Part shown: piece after piece, positions 24,852 through 36,959 of the stretch | Position numbering within the stretch: position 1 is the stretch's first letter | Layout: each line of letters opens with the position of its first letter | DNA from: Hansfordia pulvinata | Taxonomy: Eukaryota > Ascomycota > Sordariomycetes > Xylariales | DNA length: 64,000 nt | Direction: 5' to 3' | Assembly: GCA_006538405.1 (NCBI GenBank) | Contig: BJKQ01000002.1 | Span: 3,162,001 to 3,226,000, forward strand | Translations under genes and position numbers: made by a program | The notes under the pieces: generated by a model | The model's input: the letters and a program-made list of their open reading frames with translations, nothing else | Databases searched by the model: none | What the model was told of the DNA's origin: nothing

Positions 24852-25873
24852 TTAAAGGCCAACCCCTGGACCACCGGGTTCCACCGAGGAGCACCAGAAG
24901 AAGAAGGCAGAGGGTGGAAGACGGGTCTTTGGAGGAAGGCCTGGTGCCGCAGGTCGTCTCCGCTGCTCTGAAGAGAGTGCTGCTGCTGCTGCTGCTGGTG
25001 ATGATGATGATGATGATGAGGCTTGTAGATGGCGATGGGGTGGACGGCGGCGTGGCCCGGCTCCGGCAGGTCCGGGCGCTGCTGCGGGCTGAGGCGGCGC
25101 CGCTTCGCCGGCCGCTCCTCCGGGGCCGCCGCCTGCACCACCGGCGGCTCGTAGACGCCCTCCGGGTACCGGGGCGTCGAGCTGTACCCGCACTGGAGGT
25201 TCCTCTTGCTGCAGGTGTTGCACGGGTTGAAGCCGTTGCACTGGAAGAGAGAGAGCCCGCCGCAGAGGCAGAGGAGGCAACTGTGTCAGTAGAATACAGT
25301 ACAGTAGACGGGTGTTTTTGTTTTGTTTTTTTGAGGGGGGGGGGGGGGGGGGGGAGGGTGGAGAAAGGAATGGTCTTCGAGAGGAGTTTGGGGGTTGGTG
25401 GAAAAGGGGGGGGAGGTGAATAGAGCAGAATATGTGATAGGAACGCAACCTTTTCGACACGGTATTTAGGAAGAAGAAAGAATAAGACTAGAAAGAGAAG
25501 AACAAAAACACATCACTATAGATCAGACCGCCTGGGGTAGCTGTTTCTGTCGCTTCGGATGCTGGACATCACCGATATCTTCTTCCTCCTTTTCCTCTCT
25601 CTCTCTCTCGCCAATCGGGGGCTCAGGAACAGTGACGGACTGACGCGAGGACGCAACTGTCACCGACATCAAACCCGCCCCCGGATAACGCACCCCGGGG
25701 TAAAAGGGAAAGCCAAGAAGAAAACAAAATAAAAACCCCGAACTGAACGGCTGACTGGCTGGCTGGATGGCTGGATGGCTGATCAACTGACTTACTTTTT
25801 GCTTCCGCCGCTTACACGAGTCACAAGCCCGCGCGGTCCGCTGCCTCTTGGCAGGGTCTACCTTACTTCGCAT
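19326..25873 (-). CDS. Large Zn2Cys6 fungal transcription factor, six exons
   Basis: A nuclear regulator. The start is ATG 25873 in a good CACCATG context. Exons: 25873-25796, 25240-24332, 23803-23528, 23404-22837, 22727-21803, 21598-19326. All junctions are GT-AG and phase-consistent; the exon 3 acceptor is the least certain. The zinc cluster has cysteines at residues 17, 20, 27, 33, 36 and 43 (CX2CX6CX5CX2CX6C) and is split by a 555-bp intron. A fungal-specific middle homology region follows (LVLMAWYRLTEEDPMGAWNC, then IHAGVARGMM). The rest is rich in Asn, Gln, His and Gly repeats, including about 30 Gln near 20527-20633. The last exon changes frame twice, near GGG 20217-20219 and GGGGG 20103-20107, each as if one base were missing; a literal reading stops at 20155. 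Full length is about 1,675 residues, very long for this class. Targets are unknown and I cannot assign an orthologue. Confidence 0.85.
20527..20633 (-). repeat. CAG/CTG tract encoding about 30 glutamines
   Basis: On the minus strand this is an in-frame polyglutamine with one interruption (RQK). It is flanked by His/Gln-rich sequence in the last exon of the Zn2Cys6 gene. Confidence 0.9.
21655..21690 (+). repeat. (TGG)12 microsatellite in an intron
   Basis: It lies wholly inside the intron between exons 5 and 6 of the Zn2Cys6 gene (21599-21802). Confidence 0.85.
22783..22821 (+). repeat. (GA)n microsatellite in an intron
   Basis: About 39 bp of GA repeat inside the intron between exons 4 and 5 of the Zn2Cys6 gene. 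On the coding strand it forms a CT tract upstream of the acceptor. Confidence 0.85.
25335..25354 (+). repeat. Poly-G tract (20) in the zinc-cluster intron
   Basis: It lies in the 555-bp intron 25241-25795. On the coding strand it is a 20-base C run, about 100 bases before the acceptor. Confidence 0.85.
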
Positions 25874-27581
25874 GGTGAAAGGTTCCGGAGGCGGTCAGCT
25901 GCCTGGAGCGGCAATCGATAGGGACCCCGTTGCTGCTGTTGTTGTTGTTCTTGTTGGTGTGGCAGCTAGCTGGCTATTGTCCGTTGTTGCTGTTACCGGC
26001 GGTTGTTGGGGGCCAGACTCAGAGGAGTCCTGAGGGGAAGGGGGGATGTTCCACAGAGTAGGCTGCGAGGACAAGAGAGAGGGGGGGGCGGTGTTCGGAG
26101 ATCGGAGCAATCCTGATGCTGCCACGATGGATGGATGGATGGATGGAAGGGTTCTTCAGCCGGCGTCGGAAGTCGACGAGGTGGCTGAGACGGTGTGCTG
26201 GGCGCAGCGTGGGGTAAGGGACGAATCGGCTTGGGCGATGGGAGACAAGTGGACAAGAAGACCAGTCCTCCGTCCCGAGGTAAGATGATGATGATGATTA
26301 TGGTGGTGGGGATGGTGGTGGCGGTTGTAGTAGTGATGGTGGTGGTGAGGATGATGATGATGATGGGGGGTGGGATAGATCCAGATCCGATATGTTGGAG
26401 AGTGGCATGGCACGGCACCAACAATAAACATTCCTCGGCATATGACCCCGGCGTCGAGAAAGGGCCCCTTATTATAGGTTTACCTCGTCTGCCCCTCGCT
26501 CGCTCGTTCGCTTGCCTGCTGGCTGGCTTGCTTGCTGGCTGGCTGGCCTGGTTGGGCTGCTTGCTTGCTTGCTTGCTTGCTCTGCTTGGCCCAACTGCTG
26601 CCCCGGCCAGAAGGAGCCGAGCAGGCCGACAGATCCCAAACGCGGGCAGACGCCGAAGATCGCAGCCAGGGAGGGAGGGCCTCCTTCTCCAGCGGGCGCC
26701 CCGGAAAGGAAAAGGCGAAGGCAGGGAAAGGCAGGCAGGGCCAGTCACGACGCGACAAGACAGGGCAGGGCAGGGCAGGGAAAGGTATGATGAGGTAAGG
26801 TATGGTATGGTGAGCCCCCGAGTACGCACGCACAAGACGCGGGCCCGTATGGGTGGGTGGGTGGGCGTGTATGTGAGGTCAGTGTGACAGGCCGGGAACA
26901 GCAGCATCGCCGCGGGTGCAACGCAAAAAAGACAGGGAGGCCGGAGCCAAGATCTCAAGGCAAGACAAAACAGGTCAGGATAGGACGGGGCCCGGCTGAG
27001 TAACGCTACGTGCATAAAGACGGCGCACGCGGAGGACTCCCGGGCAAGGGGGGTTTCCCGTCCCAAGCTGTCACTCAGAGATCGAGAAAGATAGATGGAT
27101 GGTGAGGAATAGAGGGAGGGAGGGAGAGGGAAGTGTTGTATCTGTGTTGTGGGACGATGACCACGAGGTGTGAGGCCCCCATTCTATTCCTCTCTCTGTG
27201 TGTGTGTATCTCTCTCTTCCCCCCCCCCCCCGGGCTTTAACGGCCGTTGGAATCCCCAACGGCTTCTGCCTACCCACCTACCCAAGAACATGGTTCCAAG
27301 TACAAGGCAAGGAAGTCATGTATGCGGAACCGGGGCTCGGAGATTCATGATCTGACCCGGCCGGCCTTCCCTCCCACCTGCAAGCGCAATATAAGATGCA
27401 TACTTGTATCTTTGGGTGGCACACGGCGGGGCCTTGGGTAGGTAGTCGACTGAGGCGCTGTACTGCCCCCGAGACATCCTCAAGCTCTTCTGGGTAGTGT
27501 CATATAAAACTCACAGGGGGCCAGAGATAGAGAGAGAGAGAGAGAGAGAGGGAGAGAAAGAGAGCAGAGAAAGGGGCGGCC

Positions 27582-27613
27582 GGGGGGGGGGGGGGGGGGG
27601 GGGGGGCAGAGAC

Positions 27614-27652
<39 letters not shown>
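27582..27652 (+). repeat. Poly-G (25) followed by (AG)17
   Basis: G25 at 27582-27606, then the AG repeat at 27618-27652: a 70-bp almost pure purine stretch able to form triplex or quadruplex DNA. Confidence 0.85.
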
Positions 27653-27655
<3 letters not shown>

Positions 27656-28153
27656 CGAAGGAGAGACACTGGGCGGACCGTTGGGCGCCTCGGTGGCTTC
27701 GCCCAGTGGTGGAAAAGAAGCCGGGCACAACCCTTCCGTGCATGGGTTGTTTACCGTACATACAAAAGGTTGGCAGTGGTGGTGGTGGTTGGTTGTCTTC
27801 TTCTGCTTCTGCTGCTGCTTCTGCTTCTTCTTGTGCGACCACACACGCACGCACGCACGCACGCACGCCACTCCCAACACGACAGCAGGCTCCCATTCTC
27901 ACAGCCTGTATATGCAGCGACCCGTGTGTGAGGCGCCAAGATATCATCCACTCACCGTCGAGCCTTTTTTCCTTCCGGACCCTCGCTCAACAGTTTCCCC
28001 CCTTCCCCCTCCGCCACTGACTGCTGCTCTGGCTGCCGTCGCCAAGGCCGCGTCTTCCACGTGAGCCCTCGACGCAAGGGACCGAAGATACGATACCCGG
28101 GCGTCTACCAAAGGCCGTATTGACGCGGGGACCCTCCCCCCCACTCCTCAATG

Positions 28154-28175
28154 TTTTTTTTTTTTTTTTTTTTTT
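28154..28175 (+). repeat. Poly-T tract, 22 bases
   Basis: An uninterrupted T run in the gene-poor interval. It is not associated with a recognisable retroelement tail. Confidence 0.8.
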
Positions 28176-28665
28176 GTTTCGCGGGCCGGGAAAAGCAGGG
28201 AAAGACACATGGGGGCTAGGTAGGTCGCTTTGCCTGCTCAGGGGTCGCATTAGAAGCCCGTGATATCGACTATCCTCCGAGTCGAGAGAGAAGTGAGACC
28301 ACCTTGAGTCACTAGAGGAGGGGGGGGGAGGAGAGGAGAGGGGCGGGGCGGGGCGGACCTCTTGCTTGCCTGCTTGCCTGCTTGGTTGATTGTGCCCGCT
28401 GCCCAGCCCATTCTCGGTGTGCAAGGACCCTTGTCGTTGTGTTGGTTCGAACGCTGCCCAGTTCAGGGGGGGCCCCTGGCCGATATACTGATCCCCGATT
28501 TGCCAGCCTGCTCGATCGCAGTGTCCAGAGCCACATTTGTCCTCGAGCCATCCGAGAGCCGATTGGCCTACCTCGAGGAGTCGAGAGGAGTCGAGAGGAG
28601 GGCGGGGGAAAGACCCTCCAGGCTGTTGGCCCAGCAGCTACAGGGCTTCTATCGCTGTGACCGGG

Positions 28666-28702
<37 letters not shown>

Positions 28703-31700
28703 AAGCTGCTGAACGCCGCCAACTGACCCGGCCTCTGAACCTGCTTCTTCTACAGAGTGTTAAGAGCCGTGGGCAACGTAACAGTGCCAGCTAGTTGTGA
28801 CCTCTCCCTCCCTCCCAGCCTCAACAGCAGTGCGTACTCTCTCTCCCCGGCGCTTCGGCTCGTCGCGCTTCGGCCGTCTGCATGCGCGGGCGCCTGTGAG
28901 AAACGCGCCACCCGAAGAAAAAAAAAAAGAAAGAAAGTCTCCTCTTAAGTTCTCCTCCTCCTCTCCCCTGGGTGGCAAGACTAGAAAGAGAGAGACACAA
29001 AGACACAGACACCGGGAGGGGACGAAAAAAGAAATGCCCCTCACCTTTTCTCGCCGACCGCGGGCGCACCACACGTCGGTGCGACTCACGAGTCTGGGGA
29101 TGTGTGTACTCGTATGCCGGGCGCCAAAGCCAAAGCCAAAAAAAAAAAAAAAACGCGCGCGCTCGTTTTCATTGGGCCCCCCTCTCTGGGACATGTGGGA
29201 AAGCGGCACAGCAGTCCCCTTTTCTTCTTTTTGTCTTGTTCTCTCCTCCAATAGAGGGATCCAGAGAGAGAGGTGAGGTGATAGAGACAGCAGGGGGAGG
29301 GGGGCTCGTCTTGTCCGGCTTTCTGCCGTCGTACGTGCCGGCGAATTTTTATGACATGGCCTTCGCACGTGGGGTCGAATCAGACTACACGGCCGGCGAG
29401 CACAGCAGCTTGCGAGACGCGCGCTCTCCTCGGATTCCCCCCTCCAGCGTTGCTCAAAGAGGGGCCTTTGAGGGGGTCGGTGGCTGGGAAAGCATTCTAG
29501 ACGAACTCAAGAGAGAAAAAGAAGAAAAGAAAAAAAGAGAGAGAGAGAGAGAGAGCCGCACCGGAGGGCACAGCCAGCAATGAGGTCGAGATGGGACACC
29601 CAGGTAAGGTACGTACGTGGATGTAGGCGAGGTAGGCACGGCAAGGTATGCAATGCAATACAACAACGGCGCCCTCTGAGGCTGATGAGTTGTCGGTGGT
29701 ATGCGGCCCCCGCTGTGTTCTCCTCCCCCCCCCTCCCCCCCCTAAGGGAGGGAACTCCTCCGAGGGGAACAGAGATGAACAACGTCCGTCGCCGGGGGGG
29801 TTGGACGACGCGAGCCACACATACACAAAAAGTCTGGAGTCAAGTGCGAAAGTGAGGCGGACTGCCCGTCGCACACTGGAAGCTGTCTGGGTGGCTTTTT
29901 GCGGCGCAGAGCCCAGTGTACTCGTAAGCATGTCGTGTTCCCCCAGCATGAGAACCAGCAGTTCAATCCCCGCCTCCTTCTCCAATGACGGACAAGGAAA
30001 GGGAAAAGAGGCGCTGCGGCCATGAGGCCAGTCTCATGCTGTGCTCTCTCAGCATGCGACCAATCATCTTCTTGCAGGAAAGCAGGAACTAGGGTTGCGA
30101 GGGAGAGAGAGAGAGAGAGAGAGAGGAAGCGTGGAAAGTCTGCCGTCTCAGCCGCCCAGATCTGCCTGTGCTGCTGCTGCTTTCGGTACGGAGGCCCGGC
30201 AGTGCGCGTCTTGCGCGAGGTGGAGGTAAACTTGTTCTTTTCCTTTCTTTTCTTTTGCCAAGAACCCAGAAGCTCTATTTGAGGCCCCCGGTAATTTTTC
30301 ACTTCACGTCACATGGGTTGCCTGCCTGCCTGCCTGGTGAGGGTGAGTGAGGGTGAGTGAGTGAGTGAGTGAGTGTGTGTGTGTGTCCCAGTCAGAGCAG
30401 AGGGCCGGGGCTCAAGGATGTGTCGTGTCGTGTCATGTCATGTCGAATCGTGTGTCCTGCTAGGCTTCGTGACACGACATGTTCTTGTTGCGGGAACCCT
30501 GGCCCGACTCGTCGTTGTGGTGCCCCGATTCCCGGCTCACGCCCATTCGCCGCGGACTGGATCTGGCAACTTGCGAGATGGCGGGCGGCGGGCGGCGTGC
30601 GTCCAGACTGTGCTGCCAGCGGTCGTAGTGGAGATGCAGATCGCTGTGCCGGACAAGGGGGGGGGGGGGGAGGGGGAGCCTGACCAGGTAGCAGCAGGTA
30701 GTTGCACCAGGGGTCCTGTACTCGTATCTTGCTTGGAATTGGGAGGACATGGGAGGGGGGAATGGCGATGGCAAGTCGTGAGCACCACCAGGGCCTCTCT
30801 CTCCTCTCCCCCCTGAGTCGAGATCCCGACCGTTAGCCTTCCCTGCCCGAATCCCAACTAGTGACCGCTAGGCTCTGCGGCCTCCCGCGCATCCCGACCT
30901 TTTCCCTGGGTACGGATCGAGTTCCCGGCCGAGGGCTGCCTGCAGTGAGCTCTGGTTCCTGCCGCATGGACTGGACAGGGCCAGCCACAGGGCGGAAGAT
31001 GGGGGGTTTAGAGGGCCCCGTCTTCCCGCCGTGACGTGAGAGAGCCCTCGACTCAAAGCCCGCAGCGCCGCAAATCGAAGCCTGTCAGAACTATGGGAAA
31101 GGTAGGGGACTGAGATCTATCAGATATCGATGTCGCCTCTGTCCCGCTTCCTCTCTTCCCTATCGCGTCGACGTGCATGACGTGTGGAGAGAGCAAGGAG
31201 GCGCCAAGGGGAGATAGACGTTACCAGTGCCGCGTTCAGGAGCCGGCCTGGGACGCCAGACGTGCAGACCAAAAAGCTCTGGATCGGGCCAGGTGCAGCA
31301 GGGGCGCTCTCAGAAAAGGAAGAGACGTAGAAGAAGAAAGCCCTCTGCCAGTAAAGAACACCGTACGGGGTGAATGGGCAGTGTCCTCCAGGCAGATGGG
31401 GGCCATGTTGAGGCAGCATGTAACGGTCAAGCCTGTTCCGAACCCCCACTCTTGCTTCACAAGCCCCATGACACAGCATTCGACCCCCCGTGCTACCGGC
31501 GACCTGGTTTGCGATTCCGCGTCTGTGGGTCCATCGTGGCCATGACGCGAGATCGAGGTGCATGTGCCAGCCCCTCAGGTTCCTGCTGTGGCTATTTAGG
31601 CGACCTGCAGACGAGGCGTCGGCAAGGCCACAACGCCGGTGTTTGTTAGGGAAGCCACGTCGGTGGCTGAACACCAGAGTAAAAAGGTCGGCTGTCGGCT

Positions 31701-33260
31701 TGCGTGCCGCCGCTATGGTTGGTTGAATACAACTACTGCGCGTCCGTTTCTCAGCCTTGCGCTGTTTCTTGTTGACCCCTCGGGCTGGTGCTGTGGTGGT
31801 CACAAGGATATCTGCTCGTTCTCATTGTTGTTTGATTGTTTCCCCGACGGCTTCTCGGCTGGTTCCGAGTTTGCTGCAGGTGAGTCTTGAGCGAGGCCTA
31901 CTGTCTTCCGCCTCGGGTAGACGTCATCAGAGCACGTGGGCTGGTCATCGTTAGAAAGAGAGAGGGGGGCACCCGGAGGGGAACTTGAGGCGAGAGCGGC
32001 TCAGCCACATTTGGCGGGACTTCTTTTTTTCCCCCGGGACACAACCTTGAGTCCGTAATGCGCAGAGAAGGCGCAAGTAACCCGAGAGGTGGCTGGGGGG
32101 CGAGGAAGAGAGAGAGATGGGGAGAGAGAGAGAGATAGCGAGCACATGTGAGTGCGTGAGTGTATGTGAGTCAGTCGACGACAGGTTGCAAGTGGTAACA
32201 AGTCTGTACGCGTGCGTGTGCCCCTCTGTCTCTCTCTCTTTTCCTTCCTGTCTCTATCACCCGCCTCTTCTCCCTGGCTTGACGGATCCAGGAAACCGGG
32301 AGGTCGGGACAAGTCAATCCGTTCCCCCGTCGGCGCGTACGCGTAGGCGCGCGGGCGTCGTCTGTTGCTTCTTCTGCGTGCGGTGGTGTGCTGTCTTGTC
32401 AGTTACACAGCACTCAAAACATGTGCTCGTACCGCAGCACATCGCGACAGGCTTGGGGGATGCGGCGGGGTGCGCAGCTGACATGCATCGGCGCGCGTAC
32501 GCATTTGTGTGTCTGTCCGCCTGTGGAACGTAGCATCTCTCAGACACACCCTCGGTTGCCCCCTCCCCCCCTCTCTTCCTTACTTGGTATCTTCCCCTTG
32601 CGATCCCCAAGCGTTGAGAGGCGCTGCGCGGGACGGTAGAAAAGAGCCGTTCTCGCGTCAAGTCGTGCTCGCGTCTTTTTCGCGCCTGCCCCGTGACGCC
32701 ACGCGCGAGATCCAGCAGAGCCGTGACCGGAGGCTGCCAACCTGGCGAGGATGCGATGGCTTGCTTGCCTGCTTGCTTGCTCGTTTGTTTGTTTGCTCGG
32801 ATTGCAGAGACGGCTGAGCGCATCTTCGCACGTAAAGCCCTGGCCTCCTCCTCGCTCCGAGACCCCGGCGGCCCAATCGGACGCATCCGCTCTGCGGTGT
32901 GACGAGGCCATGATGAATCCCATGTCCGGGTCTTCTGGGACGACTATTAATTCAGGCAGAGTAGGAGACATAACACTCACCTGGCCAAAAAAGCACCGGG
33001 TTCTGGCCGGCTGGGTACGGTACCACCCCTGGTCGGTGTGAAATGGGCAATCGGGCCCTTGGATCTGATGCCACCTCACCGGGCCTCACAGAAAGGAGGG
33101 TGGTATTCTATGCGCCGGGCCACCGGGTCCAGCCCGGCCATCAAGTGATATCTCTTGACAACAGTTTTATACATTGCTTGGGTTGGCTACGTCGGCTCTA
33201 TAGTCCAATCTAACATGCCCGATCCATTCTTCGCTTTTCCTATCCTGGGACCGGTGTGGT

Positions 33261-34513
33261 CTAGAGTACGAGCCTGCCGGGCTCCTCCTCCAGAAGCACC
33301 TTGAGGCGCTCGAGGAAGGCCTGGGCCCGTTGGGCCTCGGCCTTGGGGGCCGAGATGACAAAGGTCTGGCCGTCGGCCACCGGTATCGGGGTGCGCACGC
33401 CGGCCGGCTTGGCCGGCTTGCTGGAGGCGCCCGACGCCAGGAAGTCGATAATGTCGAGGTTCTGCCTGGGCTTGGGAGCAACGCCAGTGAAGGACGACGC
33501 CGTGGGCAGCGCCACAATCTGGGGCACGTAGTACCCGCGCGACCCGTTGACCTTGTCGAGTCCGAGGACCTCGTTGAAAAGCTCGTCGGCCGAAGGCTTG
33601 TAGTTGGCGGGCAGGGGTAGGTGGTCGTTGGCAACGTCAGTAGCCCGGGACACAAAGGTGGAGAGCGGGATCGAGGCGCCCAGCGTTTCCTGGACCTTGT
33701 TCTGGATCTCGACAACCGCGCTGAAGGAGATGGGCAGGGAGATTTCCACGGGCTTGGGCGGCTCAGGGGCCTTGGCGGCAGGCTTCTTGGGGGCCTCCTT
33801 GGGAGCGGCCACCTTGATGTTGCTCAGGTCGAGATGCGAGTTGTGGTCGAAACGGGACTTGATCTGCTCGGGACGTTTGGCGGTGATGGTGCCCAGGAAG
33901 GCCAGGACGTCGCCCTTGAGGAGCCTGCCCTGGGGGCCAGTGGGCGTGATGGCGCTGATGGCGGCGTCGTCGAGCTGGTGCTGCTTAATCAGGTGCTGCA
34001 CCGAGGGGTAGAGGGGGTATTTCTGGGGCGCAGCCTTCTGGCCAGCGGGCCTCGACTGCTTGGCAGGGGCGGCGGCATCGGCCGGGGCGGGCTGAGAGGG
34101 CTGCTGGGAAGCGGGCGCGCTGCTGTCCTTCGCGGCCTGGTTCGCGGGCTGCTCGTCGGCGGGGACCTCGAGGGAGGAGACGTCGTCGCCGGTCTCAGCC
34201 AAGACACCAATGCGGGAGCCGACCTGGACGCTCTGGGCGCCGTCGCCCTGCATGATCTTGAAGAGGATGCCGTCGTCCTGAGCCTCAACGTCCATCGTGG
34301 CCTTGTCGGTCTCGATCTCGAGGAGGACGTCACCGGCGCAGAAGGAGTCGCCCTCCTTGACCTTCCAGCTGGCGATGTTGCCCTGGGTCATGGTGGGGAG
34401 AGGGCGGGCATGGTGAAGTTCTGGGCGGCGCGGGCGGTGGCGGAGGAGCGGAAGCCGCGGTGCAGCAGGCGGGCCGAGAGGCGAGCCGCGGCGGCGGCGG
34501 GGAGTGAAGCCAT
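33261..34513 (-). CDS. PDX1: Pyruvate dehydrogenase complex X subunit (E3-binding protein)
   Basis: This protein tethers dihydrolipoamide dehydrogenase (E3) to the E2 core of mitochondrial pyruvate dehydrogenase. The start ATG at 34513 gives a basic, Ala/Arg-rich mitochondrial presequence (about residues 1-30). A lipoyl domain follows, with FTMPALSP before the break, WKVKEGDSF after it, and the lipoyl lysine (about residue 71) in ETDKATMDV. Next come an Ala/Pro linker, the peripheral subunit-binding domain (about 170-215, YPSVQHLIKQH to GRLLKGDV) and a C-terminal region with no HxxxDG acyltransferase motif. That lack marks X rather than catalytic E2. Expected length is about 417 residues, matching fungal homologues. 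The frame breaks inside the lipoyl domain start: the run at 34395-34398 has four G where five restore the conserved sequence. Without that, translation could only begin at an internal ATG lacking the presequence. Confidence 0.88.
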
Positions 34514-35844
34514 GGCGGAGGCTGTTGGCTGGGTTCTGAGGCCGGGAGAGATAAGGTGAGAGATGAGGGTTGCTTCGAGTCAGGGCCGTGTACAGCAAAG
34601 AGGGACCGGAGAGGGAACACGCGTGCCTGCCTGAATTGCGGAGTGAGGGTCAGCTGGCGTCCAGGCAAGGTCGCGGTTTCCTTGCATTGCGTTATGGAAG
34701 GTTGTGCCTTGCGCAGGCGGGCCGGGGAAAACCCAGAGGGAAGGCGCGACTTACGTGCCGGAGCGGTCCGCAGTTGCCCGGCTCAGCTCGGGCTGGGGAC
34801 GATCGCAACAATGGCGAGGCGGTCAATGGGCAGAACCAGGTCGGCTGCTTGGACGCTGTGGCAGTCGTGCAAACCCCAGGCGTTCTCGTGGATGGTCGCG
34901 ATGCACAGGACGCAGGAGGCGGCGATCGGGGACGGGCGAACAATGCTGGCGGTGGTGGTTGCGCTGCTTGTTGGGGACGTTCCGTTCCGGTCTCAACCGA
35001 TTGGGTCTAGCTTGGATTAATGTATTCAACAGTCGTATTTATGTTCCGTCGTCGCGGGTCTGTTCACAGTGTGGAGCAGATGGGGGCTAGAAGAGCCCCT
35101 TCGGAAATAGTTATGTCTACAGTCCGGCAACATTAGCCCGCGCCCCATCTGCAGGTACAATCACCAAAGCTTTGCGATCTGATAGCGCCGCTAATTGACT
35201 TGCCGCGGCGGGCTTTTCAGAAGTCAAACACCAAAGCAGAGGAGGAATTCACATTTCACTGCATTTTCTTGCTCCCGAGAACCTCGCACGTTAATTTCAC
35301 CCGATTAGACCTGAACCCAACACCGGCATCTCATTACCTTATTACCTTGTGTCCCTTGCCTACCGCGCTCACAGGTACTCGTACCGCCACATGGTAATTG
35401 CGGCTCTGGCTCCACCAAATAATCACAAAGCCAGCCTTGTTGTGCGCTAACCTCTGCCTGGCTGGCCGCGACTCGGCCCCATTAAAAAACATCAGCTTCT
35501 GATGGGATTCGGACCCTGCCGGCCGGAGACCAACAGCAGCAGCGCCATCATTCTCTCGACTCCTGTCGCGTCATGTCCAAGAGTGTCGCCGCTGCCCACG
35601 CTCATTAAACCTCTCCTCATCTGCACAGCTCATCTCAGCGCGTGCTGTTGAACGCGACATAGACTTCTGGACCAGGGATCGACGCAGACGCAGAACGCCA
35701 CATCGGCTTGCTTCGAGCTTTACCGGACCAGCTCTCGCCCGCCGAATACCTCGCCGCGCCGAACGCGCCCGCTCCCGTCGCGGCGCCCTGATCGCTCCGA
35801 CGAACCCGTCTCGCCGAGCCTGCTCCGCGCCCTCGGCCGCCGCC
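34514..35844. other. Divergent promoter region
   Basis: 1.3 kb between two divergently transcribed genes, PDX1 and a mitochondrial membrane protein. No gene is supported inside it. A shared bidirectional promoter is possible, and both products appear to be mitochondrial. Confidence 0.55.
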
Positions 35845-36959
35845 ATGGCCGCCACCCCCGCCTCCTGCCGGGGGTTCGCCCACCCTCTGGCATTCTTCGT
35901 CCGCGCCTCAGTCCCGTCCCCAGTCGCGGCAACGGCGCGGTGCTTTCCCGCCCACGCCCGCCGCTGCCTCGGCACCAGCCCCGCGTGGCTGGCCAAAAAG
36001 CCCAACAATCCCACTGCCGCCGCCGCCGCCGCCGCTCGCACCAAGAATCTACCCGACGAGCCTACACGCCGCCCCCCGCCGGCCGCGAAGGCTCCCGAGA
36101 TGCGCCCCGCCGCCAGGAGAGCAGCAGCAGCCGTCGCCGCCCCCGCCGCGAGCAAGCAGCGGCGGCGGCGACGGCGGCGGCGGCGACCAGCGCGCTGCAC
36201 AGCCGCGGCTACGCCGCGTCCCTGGCGGCCAAGCCGAACCCGACGGTGCTGTACGAGGGCTCGCCGCAGAAGAGCCTGATCGTCTTCAGCTACAGCAGCG
36301 GCCTGTTCCTCAACAGCGCCGCGGCCCTCAACATCTGGCTCAACGTCTACAACGTTCCCGAGGGCTTCCCTCCCGTGGCCACGTACGCCTTCGCCGGCGC
36401 CGCCGTCATGCTGTCCATCGTCGGGACCAAGTTCGCCCTGACGCCCGCCTCGGTCGTCCGCTCCATCACCGTCCTGCCCAACAACAACAACAACAGCAAA
36501 AAGAAGGACGCCGCCGCCGCCCCCGCCGCCGCTCCCGGCGAGGCCGCCGACCCCGTCCGCATAGAGGTGCGCGCCCGCGGCCTGTTCCCCGGCCTGCCCC
36601 TGAAGCGCGCGGTGGTCTCGCCGGGGGACCTGGTGCTGCACACGCGTCTGCAGCCGCCGCGGGCGGCCCCCGAGACGGCGAGCGAGCGAGCCGCGCGCGA
36701 GCAGCGCGAGCGCGAGGAGGCGGCCGCCCGCCGCCAGTACGAGCTGGACCACCTCATGACGGCGCCGTTCCGGCACGCGGCGTGGGCCGCCCGGACCATC
36801 TTCGAGGGCGCGCGCCGCAGCCTGACGGGCGAGGGTTTCGCGCACATCGAGGTCGGGGGCAAGGTGTACAAGCTCGACGTGACGAGCGCGTACGCCCTCG
36901 AGGACGGGCGCGCGCTCGACCGGATCGCGCGCATCAAGGCCGACGAGCCGGGTGCGTGA
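35845..36959 (+). CDS. Mitochondrial two-helix membrane protein, possibly TMEM223-like
   Basis: The N-terminus from ATG 35845 is rich in Ala, Arg and Ser and reads as a mitochondrial presequence. The conserved part starts near 36200: HSRGYAASLAAKPNPTVLYE, then two hydrophobic helices (SLIVFSYSSGLFLNSAAAL and a second around YAFAGAAVMLSIVG). A matrix- or intermembrane-side domain with an Arg/Glu-rich coiled stretch (about 36680-36740) precedes the C-terminus. The two-helix layout near PTVLYE resembles fungal TMEM223-type proteins, which in animals are linked to cytochrome oxidase assembly; this is a weak match from memory. The frame shifts by one between the N-terminal part and the conserved part, somewhere in the GCC/GCG repeats at about 36000-36200. 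Total is about 371 residues. Confidence 0.65.

Larger units (their letters stand above)
25874..33260. other. Gene-poor, microsatellite-rich interval, 7.4 kb
   Basis: No supportable gene. It contains ATGG repeats (about 26126-26146), a GCTT/GCTG stretch (26510-26580), poly-G and GA tracts, a T22 run, CT repeats (28669-28700) and GAGT/GT repeats (30340-30388). It is upstream of the Zn2Cys6 gene, so part may be its promoter and 5' leader. Confidence 0.6.

Noticed and set aside
33621..34559. 312-residue plus-strand open frame opposite PDX1
   Set aside because: It is the mirror of a clearly conserved lipoyl/E3-binding protein and has no domain of its own.
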